Notes under the pieces: model-generated
Told to the model about the DNA's origin: nothing
The model's input: only the letters and a program-made list of their open reading frames with translations
The model's database searches: none
Part shown: positions 49,498-58,875 of the stretch, in pieces
Numbering within the stretch: position 1 is the stretch's first letter
Layout: every line of letters begins with the position of its first letter
Source: Roseovarius gahaiensis
GTDB taxonomy: Bacteria > Pseudomonadota > Alphaproteobacteria > Rhodobacterales > Rhodobacteraceae
Reading direction: 5' to 3'
Length of the DNA stretch: 64,000 nucleotides
Assembly: GCF_011601345.1 (NCBI RefSeq)
Contig: NZ_JAAORB010000011.1
Span: forward strand, 1 to 64,000
Program-made: the position numbers and the translations under genes

Positions 49498-51639
49498 ATG
49501 ATTTCGGCAGATGACCTTGTCGCGCTGATCCGCACTTATAATCCTAGATGCGACGAATCCTTGATCCGCGCGGCCTATGATTATGGCCGTGCGATGCATG
49601 AGGGGCAGGTTCGCCATTCTGGTGAGCCGTATTTTACCCATCCTGTCGCCGTAGCTGCCATTCTGGCCGAGCAACGGCTTGATGATGCATCAATCATCAC
49701 GGCACTTTTGCATGATACGATTGAAGACACGCGCGCCTCTTACGCCGAGGTCGCCGACAAGTTCGGTGGCGAAGTCGCCGATCTGGTGGACGGCGTCACC
49801 AAGCTGACCAATCTGCAACTCAGCAGTTCCGAGACCAAGCAGGCGGAAAACTTTCGCAAGCTGTTCATGGCGATGTCCAAGGATTTACGGGTGATCCTTG
49901 TCAAGCTGGCCGACCGTCTGCACAACATGCGCACGATCAAGGCCATGCGGCCCGAAAAGCAGGCCCAAAAAGCCCGCGAAACGATGGATATCTTTGCGCC
50001 GCTGGCGGGCCGCATGGGCATGCAGTGGATGCGCGAAGAGCTGGAAGATCTGGCCTTTCGTGTGCTTAATCCCGATGCCCGCGCTTCGATCATTCGTCGC
50101 TTCATCACCTTGCAGAAAGAAACCGGCGACGTGGTTGAGCGGATCACCGGCGACATGGTGCTGGAATTGGACAAGGCGGACATTCCGGCCACAGTATTTG
50201 GCCGGGCCAAGAAGCCCCATTCGATCTGGCGCAAGATGCAAGAAAAAGAGATGGGGTTTTCCCGTCTCAGCGATATCTACGGGTTCCGGGTGATTACCCA
50301 AAGCGAGGCGGATTGTTATGCCGCGCTTGGGGTGATTCACCAACGGTGGCGCGCGGTGCCGGGGCGCTTCAAGGATTACATCAGCCAACCCAAATCGAAC
50401 GGATACCGGTCCATTCACACCACCGTGTCGGGGCGTGACGGCAAGCGCGTCGAAGTTCAGATTCGGACGCAGGCGATGCATGACGTGGCCGAATCCGGGG
50501 TGGCGGCGCATTGGTCCTATCGGGATGGCGTGCGCGTGGAAAACCCGTTTGCGGTGGACCCGGCGAAATGGATTTCCGCCCTGACCGAACAGTTTGACGC
50601 CGAAGAGGATCACGAGGATTTCCTTGAGGCGGTCAAACTGGAAATGTATGCTGACAAGGTGTTTTGCTTTACGCCCAAGGGCGACGTGGTCAAGTTGCCG
50701 CGCGGTGCGACGCCGATTGATTTCGCTTATGCGATCCACACGCGTATCGGAAGTGCCACGGTGGGCGCCAAGGTGGATGGCATGCGTGTGCCCCTTTGGA
50801 CCCGAATCAAGAACGGCCAGTCGGTCGAGGTGATCACCGCTGACGGCCAGACGCCGCAAGGCACATGGCTGGATATCGCGACCACCGGCAAGGCGCGTTC
50901 GGCCATTCGGCGCGCCCTGCGTGATGTGGATCGTGGGCGCTATATCAAGCTGGGCCGTGAGCTGGCGCGCTCGGCGTTCGAGCATGTGGGCAAAAAGGCC
51001 ACCGACAAGGCGCTTGAAACCGCGGCCAAAACCCTGCGTGTCCAAGACCGAGATGAGGTTTTGGCCCGGCTGGGCAGCGCCGAGTTGACGGCGCGACAGG
51101 TGGTGAATGCGGTTTATCCCGATCTGGCCCCCACCGATGCCAATGAAATTGGCCGCGACCGGGCCGTGATTGGTCTGTCGCCCGATCAAAGGTTTGAGCG
51201 GGCCCGCTGTTGTCAGCCCCTGCCGGGCGAGCGGATCGTTGGCATCACCTATCGCGGGCGCGGCGTGGTGGTGCATGCGATTGATTGCGAAACGCTGTCG
51301 GCCTATGATGATCAGCCGGAACGCTGGCTGGATCTGCATTGGCATTCGGGCACACACCCGGCGGCGTACGATGTGACGCTGGATGTGACCATCGGCAACG
51401 ATGCGGGGGTGCTTGGGCGTATTTGCACATTGATCGGTGAGCAGAAGGCCAATATCTCGGACTTGATATTCGTGGCCCGAAAGCCAGATTTTTACCGCCT
51501 GCTGATTGATACCGAGTTGCGCGACGCGGAACACCTGCACAGCGTGATTTCGGTTTTGAACGCGGATAGCGATGTCGCCGAGGTGGAGCGCTGTCGCGAT
51601 CCAAAACGGGCGGGGGCCTCGACCGCTACAGAACGCTAG
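49498..51639 (+). CDS. rel: Bifunctional (p)ppGpp synthetase/hydrolase (Rel/SpoT)
   Basis: A 713-aa stringent-response enzyme that makes and hydrolyses (p)ppGpp. Domains in order: HD hydrolase (H49 and H72-D73 in LLHDTIED intact), synthetase (GRAKKPHSIWRKM and the YGFRVI/SNGYRSIHTTV region, about residues 235-315), TGS (VFCFTPKGDVVKLPRG, about 390), a conserved-cysteine region (RARCCQPLPGERIVGI, about 570) and a C-terminal ACT domain (about 635-710). Both catalytic halves look intact, as usual for the single Rel of alphaproteobacteria. Downstream lies a DUF2062 gene. Confidence 0.97.
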   Translation: MISADDLVALIRTYNPRCDESLIRAAYDYGRAMHEGQVRHSGEPYFTHPVAVAAILAEQRLDDASIITALLHDTIEDTRASYAEVADKFGGEVADLVDGVTKLTNLQLSSSETKQAENFRKLFMAMSKDLRVILVKLADRLHNMRTIKAMRPEKQAQKARETMDIFAPLAGRMGMQWMREELEDLAFRVLNPDARASIIRRFITLQKETGDVVERITGDMVLELDKADIPATVFGRAKKPHSIWRKMQEKEMGFSRLSDIYGFRVITQSEADCYAALGVIHQRWRAVPGRFKDYISQPKSNGYRSIHTTVSGRDGKRVEVQIRTQAMHDVAESGVAAHWSYRDGVRVENPFAVDPAKWISALTEQFDAEEDHEDFLEAVKLEMYADKVFCFTPKGDVVKLPRGATPIDFAYAIHTRIGSATVGAKVDGMRVPLWTRIKNGQSVEVITADGQTPQGTWLDIATTGKARSAIRRALRDVDRGRYIKLGRELARSAFEHVGKKATDKALETAAKTLRVQDRDEVLARLGSAELTARQVVNAVYPDLAPTDANEIGRDRAVIGLSPDQRFERARCCQPLPGERIVGITYRGRGVVVHAIDCETLSAYDDQPERWLDLHWHSGTHPAAYDVTLDVTIGNDAGVLGRICTLIGEQKANISDLIFVARKPDFYRLLIDTELRDAEHLHSVISVLNADSDVAEVERCRDPKRAGASTATER

Positions 51640-51649
51640 GAGAACCCCT

Positions 51650-52312
51650 GTGGTCTTCAAACGCCGAGACAGACGCCCGATCTGGAAGATCGTAGCGGAC
51701 TTCTTTTGGCCGCGCAGCGGCTGGAAGCGGGCGTTTCAGTATGTCCGGCATCGGCTCCACCGCTTGCCGGACCCGCCACATCGGATCGCACGCGGTATCT
51801 TTGCCGGGATTTTCGTGACCTTCTCGCCGCTGTTCGGGTTTCATTTCCTGTATGCTGCGGTGCTTGCGTGGATCTTGCGCGGCAATATCGTGGCGGCGCT
51901 GCTGGCCACCTTTGTGGGCAACCCGCTGACGTTTTTGCCGATTGCGGCGATGTCTTTGCAGACGGGCTATTTCTTGTTGGGCTTGGGGCAATCGCCACCG
52001 GACGAGGTGCAGCGCTCGCTTGGGGGTAAGTTCGTAGATGCGGGCCGCGACTTGACAGACAATCTGTGGGCGATGTTTACCGACAGCCCGGCAGATTGGA
52101 GCCATCTGCGGCTGTTCACTGACGAGGTGTTCTTTCCCTACCTGATTGGCGGCATGATCCCCGGGCTGATCTTTGGTTTGGCGGGGTATTACCTAAGTCT
52201 TCCGGTGATCCAAGCCTATCAGAACCGCCGCAAGGGCGCACTCAAGGCGAAATGGGCGGCCATCAAGGAAAAAGCTTCGCAAAAGGCTGACGCCAAGAAC
52301 AATCAAGACTAG
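51650..52312 (+). CDS. DUF2062 family membrane protein
   Basis: A 220-aa protein with a basic N-terminus (KRRDRRP), then the DUF2062 core SPHRIARGIFAGIFVTFSP-like stretch (here PDPPHRIARGIFAGIF), hydrophobic segments near residues 55-75, 85-105 and 165-185, and a Lys/Ala-rich C-terminal tail. The function is unknown. The start is GTG at 51650 with AGGAGA 7 nt before it. It sits between rel and pdxJ. Confidence 0.85.
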   Translation: MVFKRRDRRPIWKIVADFFWPRSGWKRAFQYVRHRLHRLPDPPHRIARGIFAGIFVTFSPLFGFHFLYAAVLAWILRGNIVAALLATFVGNPLTFLPIAAMSLQTGYFLLGLGQSPPDEVQRSLGGKFVDAGRDLTDNLWAMFTDSPADWSHLRLFTDEVFFPYLIGGMIPGLIFGLAGYYLSLPVIQAYQNRRKGALKAKWAAIKEKASQKADAKNNQD

Positions 52313-52351
52313 ATTGGCGTCGATAGCAGGCTGCAACAAAGGGGATTGAGC

Positions 52352-53104
52352 ATGACCAGCACAGGCAAATTGCGGCTTGGAGTGAATATTGACCATGTGG
52401 CCACGTTGCGCAACGCGCGTGGCGGCGCCTGTCCCGACCCGGTGCGCGCAGCCACGCTGGCCGAGAAGGCGGGTGCCGATGGCATCACCGCGCATCTGCG
52501 CGAAGATCGCCGGCATATCATTGATGCCGATATCGAAGGTCTGATGGCGGCGCTTGAGCGGCCTTTGAACTTTGAAATGGCCGCGACCGACGAGATGCAG
52601 GCGATCGCGTTGCGCCATAAACCCCATGCCGTGTGCATTGTGCCCGAAAAGCGCGAGGAGCGCACAACCGAAGGCGGGTTGAATGTGGCGGATGACGATA
52701 ACCGGCTGGCCGATTTCATAACACCGCTGCGCGAGGCGGGCTGCCGCGTGTCGCTGTTCATCGGCCACGAGGCGCATCAAATCCGCGCGGCGGCGCGCAT
52801 TGGCGCTGCGGTGGTTGAATTGCACACCGGCGCCTATTGCGATTTTCACGCCGATGGTGATTTTGCCCGCCGCGACGCCGAGTTGACCGCATTGCAAGAC
52901 GGCGCAGCGCTGGCGCACTCTTTGGGGCTTGAGGTGCATGCGGGCCACGGTCTGACCTATGACACCGTGCAGCCGATTGCCGCGATTCCGGACGTGGTGG
53001 AACTGAATATCGGCCATTTCTTGATGGGGGAATCGATCTTTCGTGGGCTTGGTCCGACGATTGCCGAGATGCGCCGCCTGATGGACGAGGCGCGGGCGCA
53101 ATGA
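52352..53104 (+). CDS. pdxJ: Pyridoxine 5'-phosphate synthase
   Basis: A 250-aa TIM-barrel enzyme condensing deoxyxylulose-5-phosphate with 3-amino-2-oxopropyl phosphate to pyridoxine phosphate. Motifs are [16 protein letters not shown] (residues 9-24), HLREDRRHI (about 49), [16 protein letters not shown] (about 93) and [11 protein letters not shown] and [10 protein letters not shown] near the C-terminus. The start at 52352 follows AAAGGGG. It overlaps the next gene by ATGA. Confidence 0.97.
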   Translation: MTSTGKLRLGVNIDHVATLRNARGGACPDPVRAATLAEKAGADGITAHLREDRRHIIDADIEGLMAALERPLNFEMAATDEMQAIALRHKPHAVCIVPEKREERTTEGGLNVADDDNRLADFITPLREAGCRVSLFIGHEAHQIRAAARIGAAVVELHTGAYCDFHADGDFARRDAELTALQDGAALAHSLGLEVHAGHGLTYDTVQPIAAIPDVVELNIGHFLMGESIFRGLGPTIAEMRRLMDEARAQ

Positions 53105-53538
53105 ACTATCTGCGCTACGGCATCGTGTTTCTGGTCACGGCGGTTGGCGTGGCCTTGGCCGTTGCAGGGCTGAACGCACAGGTCGACACACAGCTTGGAT
53201 CATCGGCGCAATTGATGGTTCCGGCGATGATTGCCGCCGTGATCGAAGGCCAGCAATTCGTGCGCAAGGCAGGTCACAAGCCTGCCGGACGGTTGGCGTG
53301 GCGATTCACATGGACGGCCAGCGTGATTGCCGTGGCGCTGAACGTGGCGCTGGCCTATGGCGCGGCGGGCCTTGCGCCGGAGTTCGGCAAGCTGGCAATC
53401 GCACCTGCGCTGTCGAAACAGTTTTTGATCCTTCTGGGGCTTTATGCGGGCGGCTATGTTATTTGCAACCGGCTGTTTCTGGGCATTGGCGCGGGAAATC
53501 AACTGACCCTCATGCGGGGGCGGGACGGGTCGGAATGA
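53101..53538 (+). CDS. Small membrane protein, ABZJ_00895-like
   Basis: A 145-aa inner-membrane protein with four hydrophobic segments (about residues 5-22, 38-52, 70-92 and 103-124). It resembles the uncharacterised ABZJ_00895 family. It overlaps pdxJ and acpS by ATGA on both sides, so it is translated with them; its role is unknown. Confidence 0.75.
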   Translation: MNYLRYGIVFLVTAVGVALAVAGLNAQVDTQLGSSAQLMVPAMIAAVIEGQQFVRKAGHKPAGRLAWRFTWTASVIAVALNVALAYGAAGLAPEFGKLAIAPALSKQFLILLGLYAGGYVICNRLFLGIGAGNQLTLMRGRDGSE

Positions 53539-53939
53539 TCCTTGGGATTGGCACCGATTTGGCAAATATCGACCGGATTGCAGGCACGCTTGAGCGGTTT
53601 GGCGACCGGTTTCGCAATCGGGTTTTCACCGAGGTCGAGCAGCGCAAGGCCGAACGGCGCGCCGATGTGGTGGGCACCTATGCCAAACGCTGGGCCGCGA
53701 AAGAGGCCTGTTCCAAGGCGCTCGGCACCGGGCTACGTATGGGCATCGCGTGGAAGGACATGGCCGTCAGCAATCTGAATACCGGCCAGCCGCGTATGCA
53801 TGTCACCGGCTGGGCGGCGGACAGGCTGGCGGCGATGACGCCCAAGGGACACGAGGCGATCATTCATGTCACCCTGACCGACGATCACCCATGGGCGCAG
53901 GCCTTCGTGGTGATCGAGGCGCGACCGCTGGCGGGCTAA
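53535..53939 (+). CDS. acpS: Holo-[acyl-carrier-protein] synthase
   Basis: A 134-aa phosphopantetheinyl transferase that activates acyl carrier protein. Motifs are [14 protein letters not shown] (Mg-binding D8), [10 protein letters not shown] and [18 protein letters not shown] (catalytic E/K region, about residues 50-66). The length is that of AcpS. Its TAA stop overlaps the TAG stop of the convergent DUF1045 gene by two bases. Confidence 0.96.
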   Translation: MILGIGTDLANIDRIAGTLERFGDRFRNRVFTEVEQRKAERRADVVGTYAKRWAAKEACSKALGTGLRMGIAWKDMAVSNLNTGQPRMHVTGWAADRLAAMTPKGHEAIIHVTLTDDHPWAQAFVVIEARPLAG

Positions 53940-54622
53940 CCCTGCAGGGGGTGACGTTCGATCAGGTGAAAGTGCCCGTCGCGTGCCTCGCCCATCAGAC
54001 ACAGATCCTTGATCACATAGGGGCTTGCCAATAGCGGCTTGATAAATGGGGCAAGGATAGCCGCAGTTTGCCGGGCCTCGGCCTTGGGCAGTTTGCCGGT
54101 CAGCGTGATGTGAAAGCGAAACGCCTCCATCACGTAGGGATAACCCCATTGCAGCAACAGTGCGTCCTGCTGCGGGCTGAGGGCGGTGGCGCGGCGGCGG
54201 GTCAGCTCGTCCTCGCTCAAGGGTGCTCGGTAGGCTTCCAGCCCGCGCACCGTGGCGGCGGCCAGTGCAGTCAGCGCGGTTTCATCCCCGATGGGACGCA
54301 GGGCCAGAAAGCGGCCAAGCTGCGCCAGCTCCAGCCCGTCCAGCGTCACCGGCGCTTGGCGCGCGCAAAACGCCGCTAGGGCGCTGTTCAGATCGGCCTC
54401 GGTGGTGTCGGCGCATAGTCGAAAGGGCGGCTTGATGGTGGCGTGTAGCCCATATTTGCGCGGGGTTTCGGTGATCTGGTCCACCGACCGGGGCAAACCT
54501 GTGATCACCGGGTGCGATGCGGGCTGTCCGGTGGTGGCATCCCATCCCAGCAACGCTGCCCCGAAGGTCGCCAATAGGCCGGGGCTGGGCATGTGGTAAA
54601 TGGCGTAGCGGGTGAATGTCAT
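53936..54622 (-). CDS. DUF1045/2H-phosphoesterase-like protein
   Basis: A 228-aa protein of the DUF1045 group, found with phosphonate genes elsewhere and built on the 2H phosphoesterase fold. The two catalytic motifs are HATIKPPF (H60 region) and HITLTGKL (about residue 168), both HxT. Family members may hydrolyse cyclic phosphodiester intermediates. No phosphonate (phn) genes are in the window. The start at 54622 has no strong Shine-Dalgarno. Confidence 0.83.
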   Translation of the reverse strand: MTFTRYAIYHMPSPGLLATFGAALLGWDATTGQPASHPVITGLPRSVDQITETPRKYGLHATIKPPFRLCADTTEADLNSALAAFCARQAPVTLDGLELAQLGRFLALRPIGDETALTALAAATVRGLEAYRAPLSEDELTRRRATALSPQQDALLLQWGYPYVMEAFRFHITLTGKLPKAEARQTAAILAPFIKPLLASPYVIKDLCLMGEARDGHFHLIERHPLQG

Positions 54623-54733
54623 GCGCGGTGTTTTCTTGGTAAAAGGTAACAGCGTCATGACACACGCGACGCCACGCGCCAATCCCGTAACCGGCGCTTT
54701 GACAGGACGCCAGCCAAAGCGCATAAAGCAGCC

Positions 54734-55435
54734 ATGACCAACGTATTTCTGTTTGACCCGCCCAAAACACCATCCGTTCCCATTGTCGGAGAGCAGCGCA
54801 GCTTTCCCGTGCGCCGCATCTTTTGTGTGGGGCGCAACTATGCCGCGCATGCCGCCGAGATGGGCAACGAGGTAGACCGCGAGGCACCGTTTTATTTCAC
54901 CAAATCCGCTCATGCGCTGTGCCATACAGGCGGGCATATCGCATACCCGCCGGGCACGGATGACTGCCACTACGAAATGGAGTTTGTGGTGGCAATCGGT
55001 GCGCCGGCCTTTCGGGTTGCGACGACCGACGCGATGCAGGCGGTTATGGGCTATGCCTGCGGCATCGACCTGACCCGGCGTGATCTACAGGCGGCAGCCA
55101 AGGACAAACGCCGCCCGTGGGATCTGGGCAAGGATTTCGAAAACGCAGCCCTGATTGCCGCGATCACCCCCGCCCAGACGTTTGGAGAGATTGCCGCGCA
55201 GCGTATCACGCTACAGCATAATGGCGAGATCGCCCAAGATGCGCGATTGTCAGACATGGTGTGGTCCGTGCCCGAGTTGATTGCACATCTGTCTCGGTTT
55301 TATCATCTGGCCCCGGGCGATCTGATCTATACCGGCACGCCTGCCGGGGTAGGGCCGGTGACACCCGGCAGCCATTTGACAGGCACGGTTGAGGGGCTGG
55401 CCCCGGTCGAGGTGACATTTGATGCGCCCCAATAG
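54734..55435 (+). CDS. Fumarylacetoacetate hydrolase family protein
   Basis: A 233-aa FAH-fold protein. Metal ligands are placed as in the short FAHD1/YcgM-like group: CVGRNYAAHAAEMG (about residue 30), HYEMEFVVAIG (ExE, about 77), GYACGIDLTRRDLQ and DLIYTGTPAGVGPV near residue 197. These enzymes act as acylpyruvase or oxaloacetate decarboxylase, or on other 2,4-diketo acids. No aromatic-degradation neighbour is present to narrow this. Confidence 0.9.
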   Translation: MTNVFLFDPPKTPSVPIVGEQRSFPVRRIFCVGRNYAAHAAEMGNEVDREAPFYFTKSAHALCHTGGHIAYPPGTDDCHYEMEFVVAIGAPAFRVATTDAMQAVMGYACGIDLTRRDLQAAAKDKRRPWDLGKDFENAALIAAITPAQTFGEIAAQRITLQHNGEIAQDARLSDMVWSVPELIAHLSRFYHLAPGDLIYTGTPAGVGPVTPGSHLTGTVEGLAPVEVTFDAPQ

Positions 55436-55484
55436 CGTCATCTGACCATTTTTACGTCGCAGGCGACAAGTTTTTTCACCCCCT

Positions 55485-55498
55485 TTGATCTGGATCAA
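55485..55498 (+). promoter_or_regulatory. FNR/FnrL-type box
   Basis: TTGATCTGGATCAA is a perfect match to the FNR consensus TTGAT-N4-ATCAA. It is centred about 63 nt before the ATG of the SLAC1-type transporter gene, consistent with oxygen-responsive control of that gene and the DsrE-like gene behind it. Confidence 0.8.
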
Positions 55499-55554
55499 CG
55501 AGGCGGCGGTTAGATATATGCTGAATATGGAATATATCTTTACGGAGCCGCCCA

Positions 55555-56520
55555 ATGAGCGAGCAATCGCATTCCGCGCTGGAACATTTTCCGATCACCT
55601 TTTTCACGACCGTGATGGGGGTGGCGGGCCTGACTCTGGCCTTGCATGCGGCTGAGCAAGCGCTTGGCCTGAGCGATGCCATATCGACTGTTGCATTGGC
55701 CGCAACGGTGGCGTTGTTTCTGGTCGTGTTGCTGACCTATGCCGCCAAGGTCGTGCGGTATCCGGCTGCGGTTGCGGCAGAGTGGCACCATCCCGTCAAG
55801 CTGGCGTTTTTTCCGGCGGTCTCGATTTCACTGTTGCTGATGGCCACCGCGATGCTGGGCCGGTTTCCGGGTATTGCGCAGGGCATGTGGCTGTTGGGCA
55901 TCGGCCTTCAGGCTGTGCTGACACTGGCCGTCGTGTCCGGCTGGATCAGTTCACGGGCCTTTGTCCATGGCCATTTATCGCCTGCATGGTTCATTCCGGC
56001 CGTGGGCAATGTGATTGTGCCGATTGCCGGGGCGCAGATGGGCTATGTTGAGATCAGTTGGTTTTTCATGTCCGTCGGCCTGATTTTCTGGGTCGTGCTG
56101 CTGACGCTTGTGATGAATCGTTTGATTTTCCACGATCCGCTGCCGGGCCGTTTGCAGCCGACGCTGGTGATCCTGATCGCGCCGCCCGCTGTTGGCTTTC
56201 TGGCGTGGTTGCAGCTGAATGGGGGGGTGATCGACCCGATGGCGCGGATCCTGCTGAACGGGGCGTATCTGTTCACCCTGATTGTCGCGGTGCAATTGCC
56301 GCGTATCCTTAGGCTGCCTTTTGCGATGTCGTTCTGGGCGCTCAGCTTTCCGATAGCGGCGGTCACGATCGCCAGCCTTGTCTACGCGGGCGCGACCGGA
56401 TCGCGCTTTCATCAAATGCTTGGCCTTGCGCTGGTGGCGGTTTTGGCCGTGATCATCGCGGGCCTTGTGATCCGCACCTCGCGCGCTGTCGCGGCGGGGG
56501 CGGTGTTTCAACCCGAATAA
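55555..56520 (+). CDS. SLAC1/TehA/TDT-family anion transporter
   Basis: A 321-aa inner-membrane protein with about ten hydrophobic segments, resembling the SLAC1/TehA/TDT anion-channel and C4-dicarboxylate carrier family. The pattern HFPITFFTTVMGVAGLTLAL and WFIPAVGNVIVPIAGAQMG (the pore segment near residue 145) is typical. Substrate may be sulfite, tellurite, nitrite, chloride or dicarboxylate; this is not decided. A perfect FNR box lies upstream and an exported DsrE-like gene follows 36 nt downstream, suggesting a redox-linked anion (perhaps sulphur oxyanion). Confidence 0.85.
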   Translation: MSEQSHSALEHFPITFFTTVMGVAGLTLALHAAEQALGLSDAISTVALAATVALFLVVLLTYAAKVVRYPAAVAAEWHHPVKLAFFPAVSISLLLMATAMLGRFPGIAQGMWLLGIGLQAVLTLAVVSGWISSRAFVHGHLSPAWFIPAVGNVIVPIAGAQMGYVEISWFFMSVGLIFWVVLLTLVMNRLIFHDPLPGRLQPTLVILIAPPAVGFLAWLQLNGGVIDPMARILLNGAYLFTLIVAVQLPRILRLPFAMSFWALSFPIAAVTIASLVYAGATGSRFHQMLGLALVAVLAVIIAGLVIRTSRAVAAGAVFQPE

Positions 56521-56556
56521 CCTTTAAACCCACCTGACCCATGAAAGAGGTTTCCT

Positions 56557-56997
56557 ATGAAAAAGACACTGACAGCCCTTAGCCTGATCGCCGCAACTGC
56601 TTTTGCCGGTGCCGCGCAGGCCGAAGACGACAAGAAACTGGTGACGGTTGTCACCTCGCCGGATGCGCAGACACAGTTGATGTCGATGGTGCTGACCATG
56701 CAATCGGTTCAGCAAGGCGCCAAGGGACACATCCTGCTGTGCGGACCTGCTGGTGATCTGGCGTTGAAAGAGGCCCCGGCAAGTGCCACCGCCCCGCAAA
56801 AGCCCAAGGACATGAGCCCACAGGGCCTGATGAAAATGATCATGGACAAGACCGGAACCAAGGTTGAGGTCTGCGCGATTTACCTGCCCAACAAAGGCGT
56901 CGGGGCCGATGCGTTGTTGGACGGGATCACAGCCGCCAAACCCGACGCGATGGCCGGTGCATTGATCGCTGACAACACCACGGTTCTCAGCTTCTAA
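56557..56997 (+). CDS. Exported DsrE/DsrF-like protein
   Basis: A 146-aa protein with a signal peptide (MKKTLTALSLIAATAFAGAAQA, cleaved near residue 22) and a DsrE/DsrF-fold mature part: KLVTVVTSPDAQTQLMSMVL, HILLCGPAGDLAL (Cys near 62) and VEVCAIYLPNKG (Cys near 107). The two cysteines match those used for sulphur transfer in the family. It is co-transcribed with the SLAC1 gene and closed by a strong terminator. Confidence 0.83.
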   Translation: MKKTLTALSLIAATAFAGAAQAEDDKKLVTVVTSPDAQTQLMSMVLTMQSVQQGAKGHILLCGPAGDLALKEAPASATAPQKPKDMSPQGLMKMIMDKTGTKVEVCAIYLPNKGVGADALLDGITAAKPDAMAGALIADNTTVLSF

Positions 56998-57029
56998 GCT
57001 GAGTGGTTGCGTAACGAGTGCAAATGTAG

Positions 57030-57064
57030 AAGGGGCGCCCGGTTGATCCGGACGCCCCTTTTTT
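57030..57064 (+). terminator. Strong intrinsic terminator of the SLAC1-DsrE unit
   Basis: AAGGGGCGCCCGG (57030-57042) pairs with CCGGACGCCCCTT (57048-57060), one mismatch, 5-nt loop, then six T residues. Confidence 0.85.
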
Positions 57065-57082
57065 GTCGTGAACTGTAACAGT

Positions 57083-58771
57083 TTATCCCAGCAAACGCCG
57101 CGCGATGACTTGCGCCTGAATTTCGGCGGCACCTTCGAAAATGTTCAGGATACGGGCATCGCACAGGATGCGGCTGATCGCGTATTCTAGGGCAAAGCCG
57201 TTGCCGCCGTGGATTTGCAAGCCGTTATCGGCCGCCGACCATGCCACGCGTGCGCCAAGCAGCTTGGCCATTCCGGCCTCAAGATCGCACCGGCGGCCGT
57301 TGTCCTTTTCCCATGCGCTGAAATAGGTCAACTGACGCGCCACCATGATTTCAACGGCCATCATGGCCAGTTTGCTGGACACCCGCGGGAATTGGATCAG
57401 CGATTTGCCGAATTGTTTGCGGTCAATGGCGTATTTCATGCCGACGTCCAGCGCGGATTGGGCCACGCCAACGGCGCGGGCGGCGGTTTGGATGCGGGCC
57501 GATTCAAAGGTCTCCATCAATTGCTTGAAGCCTTTGCCCTCTTCCCCGCCCAACAGGTTTTCCCCTTTGACGTGGAAATTGTCGAACGCCAGTTCGTATT
57601 CCTTCATGCCGCGATAGCCCAGAACCTCAATCTCGCCGCCGGTCATGCCGTCGGTCGGGAACGGGTGTTCGTCAGTGCCCGGTGTCTTTTCAGCCAAAAA
57701 CATCGACAGGCCACGGTGGTCTGTCGTGTCCGGCTTGGTGCGGGCCAATAGCGTCATCACTTGGGTGCGCGACGCGTGCGTGATCCATGTCTTGTTGCCT
57801 GTGACCTTCCAATCGCCGTTCTCGTCCTGCACAGCGCGGGTGCGCAGGCTGCCAAGGTCCGAGCCGGTGTTCGGCTCGGTGAAGACGGCGGTGGGCAGGG
57901 TTTCGGCGCTGGCCAGTTGCGGCAGCCATTTCTGTTTTTGCTCTTCGGTGCCGCCGGCGATGATCAGCTCGGCCGCGATTTCCGACCGAGTGCCAAGCGA
58001 CCCGACACCGATGTAGCCACGGCTAAGTTCCTCGGACACAACGCACATCGACGCTTTGGACAGGCCAAGCCCGCCGTATTCCTCGGGGATGGTCAGGCCA
58101 AACACGCCCATTTCGGCCAGGTCTTGAATGATCTCCATCGGGATCAGTTCATCCTTGAGGTGCCATTCATGCGCGTAGGGCTCGACCTTATCGACCGAGA
58201 AGCGGCGAAACTGTTCGCGGATCATCTCAAGCTCGTCGTCCAGCCCGGAATGACCCACGGTGATCTCGGCGCTGCGTTCCTGCATCAGTTCGACCAGACG
58301 GGTGCGGGCCGCTTGGCTGTTGCCGGACTGAACAAGTGTCATAACCTGCGGCGTGTCCAGCGTGGCGACCTCGGTTGCTGTCAGGCCCAGATCGGGCAGG
58401 CGGATCATTTCGCCTTGGTTCATCTGGATGCCACCGCGCATCTGGTTGAGGTATTCCCCAAACGCGATCTGGTGAATCAGCTGCTCAACCTCGCCGAATT
58501 TACCGCTTTCGGTGAGCCCCTTGGCCCAGTTTTGCATTTGGCGCAGGGCTTCGACGTAGGTGGCAAGCCACGCCACACCATGTGCCGCGTCCTGGTTGGC
58601 CTCAACAGCAGCACCGCTGACGCGGCCATCAACGACCACTTTCTGACGCATATGCGCAAGGGCCGTGTCTAAAACGCCTTGCGCCGGGGCGACTGCCGCG
58701 TCGGTCAGTGCAAGAAGGTCTTCCAGAACGACCGCGTTTGCCATTGCGATGTCTTGTCCATCATGGGCCAT
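57083..58771 (-). CDS. mcd: (2S)-methylsuccinyl-CoA dehydrogenase
   Basis: A 562-aa flavin acyl-CoA dehydrogenase. The extra N-terminal domain of about 170 residues, before the usual acyl-CoA dehydrogenase start (LDDELEMIREQFRRF), is the mark of Mcd of the ethylmalonyl-CoA pathway. The catalytic region includes FTEPNTGSDLGSLRTRA, KTWITHASRT and the C-terminal QIHGGNGFALEYAISRILCDARILNIFEGAAEIQAQVIAR, with the FAD motif. The enzyme turns methylsuccinyl-CoA into mesaconyl-CoA during acetate assimilation. GAGG precedes the ATG. A divergent gene shares a control region with repeated motifs. Confidence 0.92.
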   Translation of the reverse strand: MAHDGQDIAMANAVVLEDLLALTDAAVAPAQGVLDTALAHMRQKVVVDGRVSGAAVEANQDAAHGVAWLATYVEALRQMQNWAKGLTESGKFGEVEQLIHQIAFGEYLNQMRGGIQMNQGEMIRLPDLGLTATEVATLDTPQVMTLVQSGNSQAARTRLVELMQERSAEITVGHSGLDDELEMIREQFRRFSVDKVEPYAHEWHLKDELIPMEIIQDLAEMGVFGLTIPEEYGGLGLSKASMCVVSEELSRGYIGVGSLGTRSEIAAELIIAGGTEEQKQKWLPQLASAETLPTAVFTEPNTGSDLGSLRTRAVQDENGDWKVTGNKTWITHASRTQVMTLLARTKPDTTDHRGLSMFLAEKTPGTDEHPFPTDGMTGGEIEVLGYRGMKEYELAFDNFHVKGENLLGGEEGKGFKQLMETFESARIQTAARAVGVAQSALDVGMKYAIDRKQFGKSLIQFPRVSSKLAMMAVEIMVARQLTYFSAWEKDNGRRCDLEAGMAKLLGARVAWSAADNGLQIHGGNGFALEYAISRILCDARILNIFEGAAEIQAQVIARRLLG

Positions 58772-58808
58772 GAATCAATCCTCTTTTTTGTTGGGCTTTG
58801 TTTAGCTA

Positions 58809-58823
58809 TTTTGCAGGTGCAGC
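58809..58823. promoter_or_regulatory. Repeated TTTTGCA-NN-TGCAGC motif, copy A
   Basis: TTTTGCAGGTGCAGC, containing the palindrome TGCA-GG-TGCA, 39 nt upstream of mcd. The second copy is at 58876-58890. Directly adjoining is GCGCAACT (58822-58829), inverted as AGTTGCGC at 58862-58869. Confidence 0.5.
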
Positions 58824-58875
58824 GCAACTATTATGCCTGAAAGGCTATAGTTTTGGTCGAAAGTTGCGCATTGAT

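Noticed and set aside
49885-51660. 591-codon minus-strand frame opposite rel
   Set aside because: Rel shows intact domains on the plus strand; the opposite frame has no recognisable motif or start signal.
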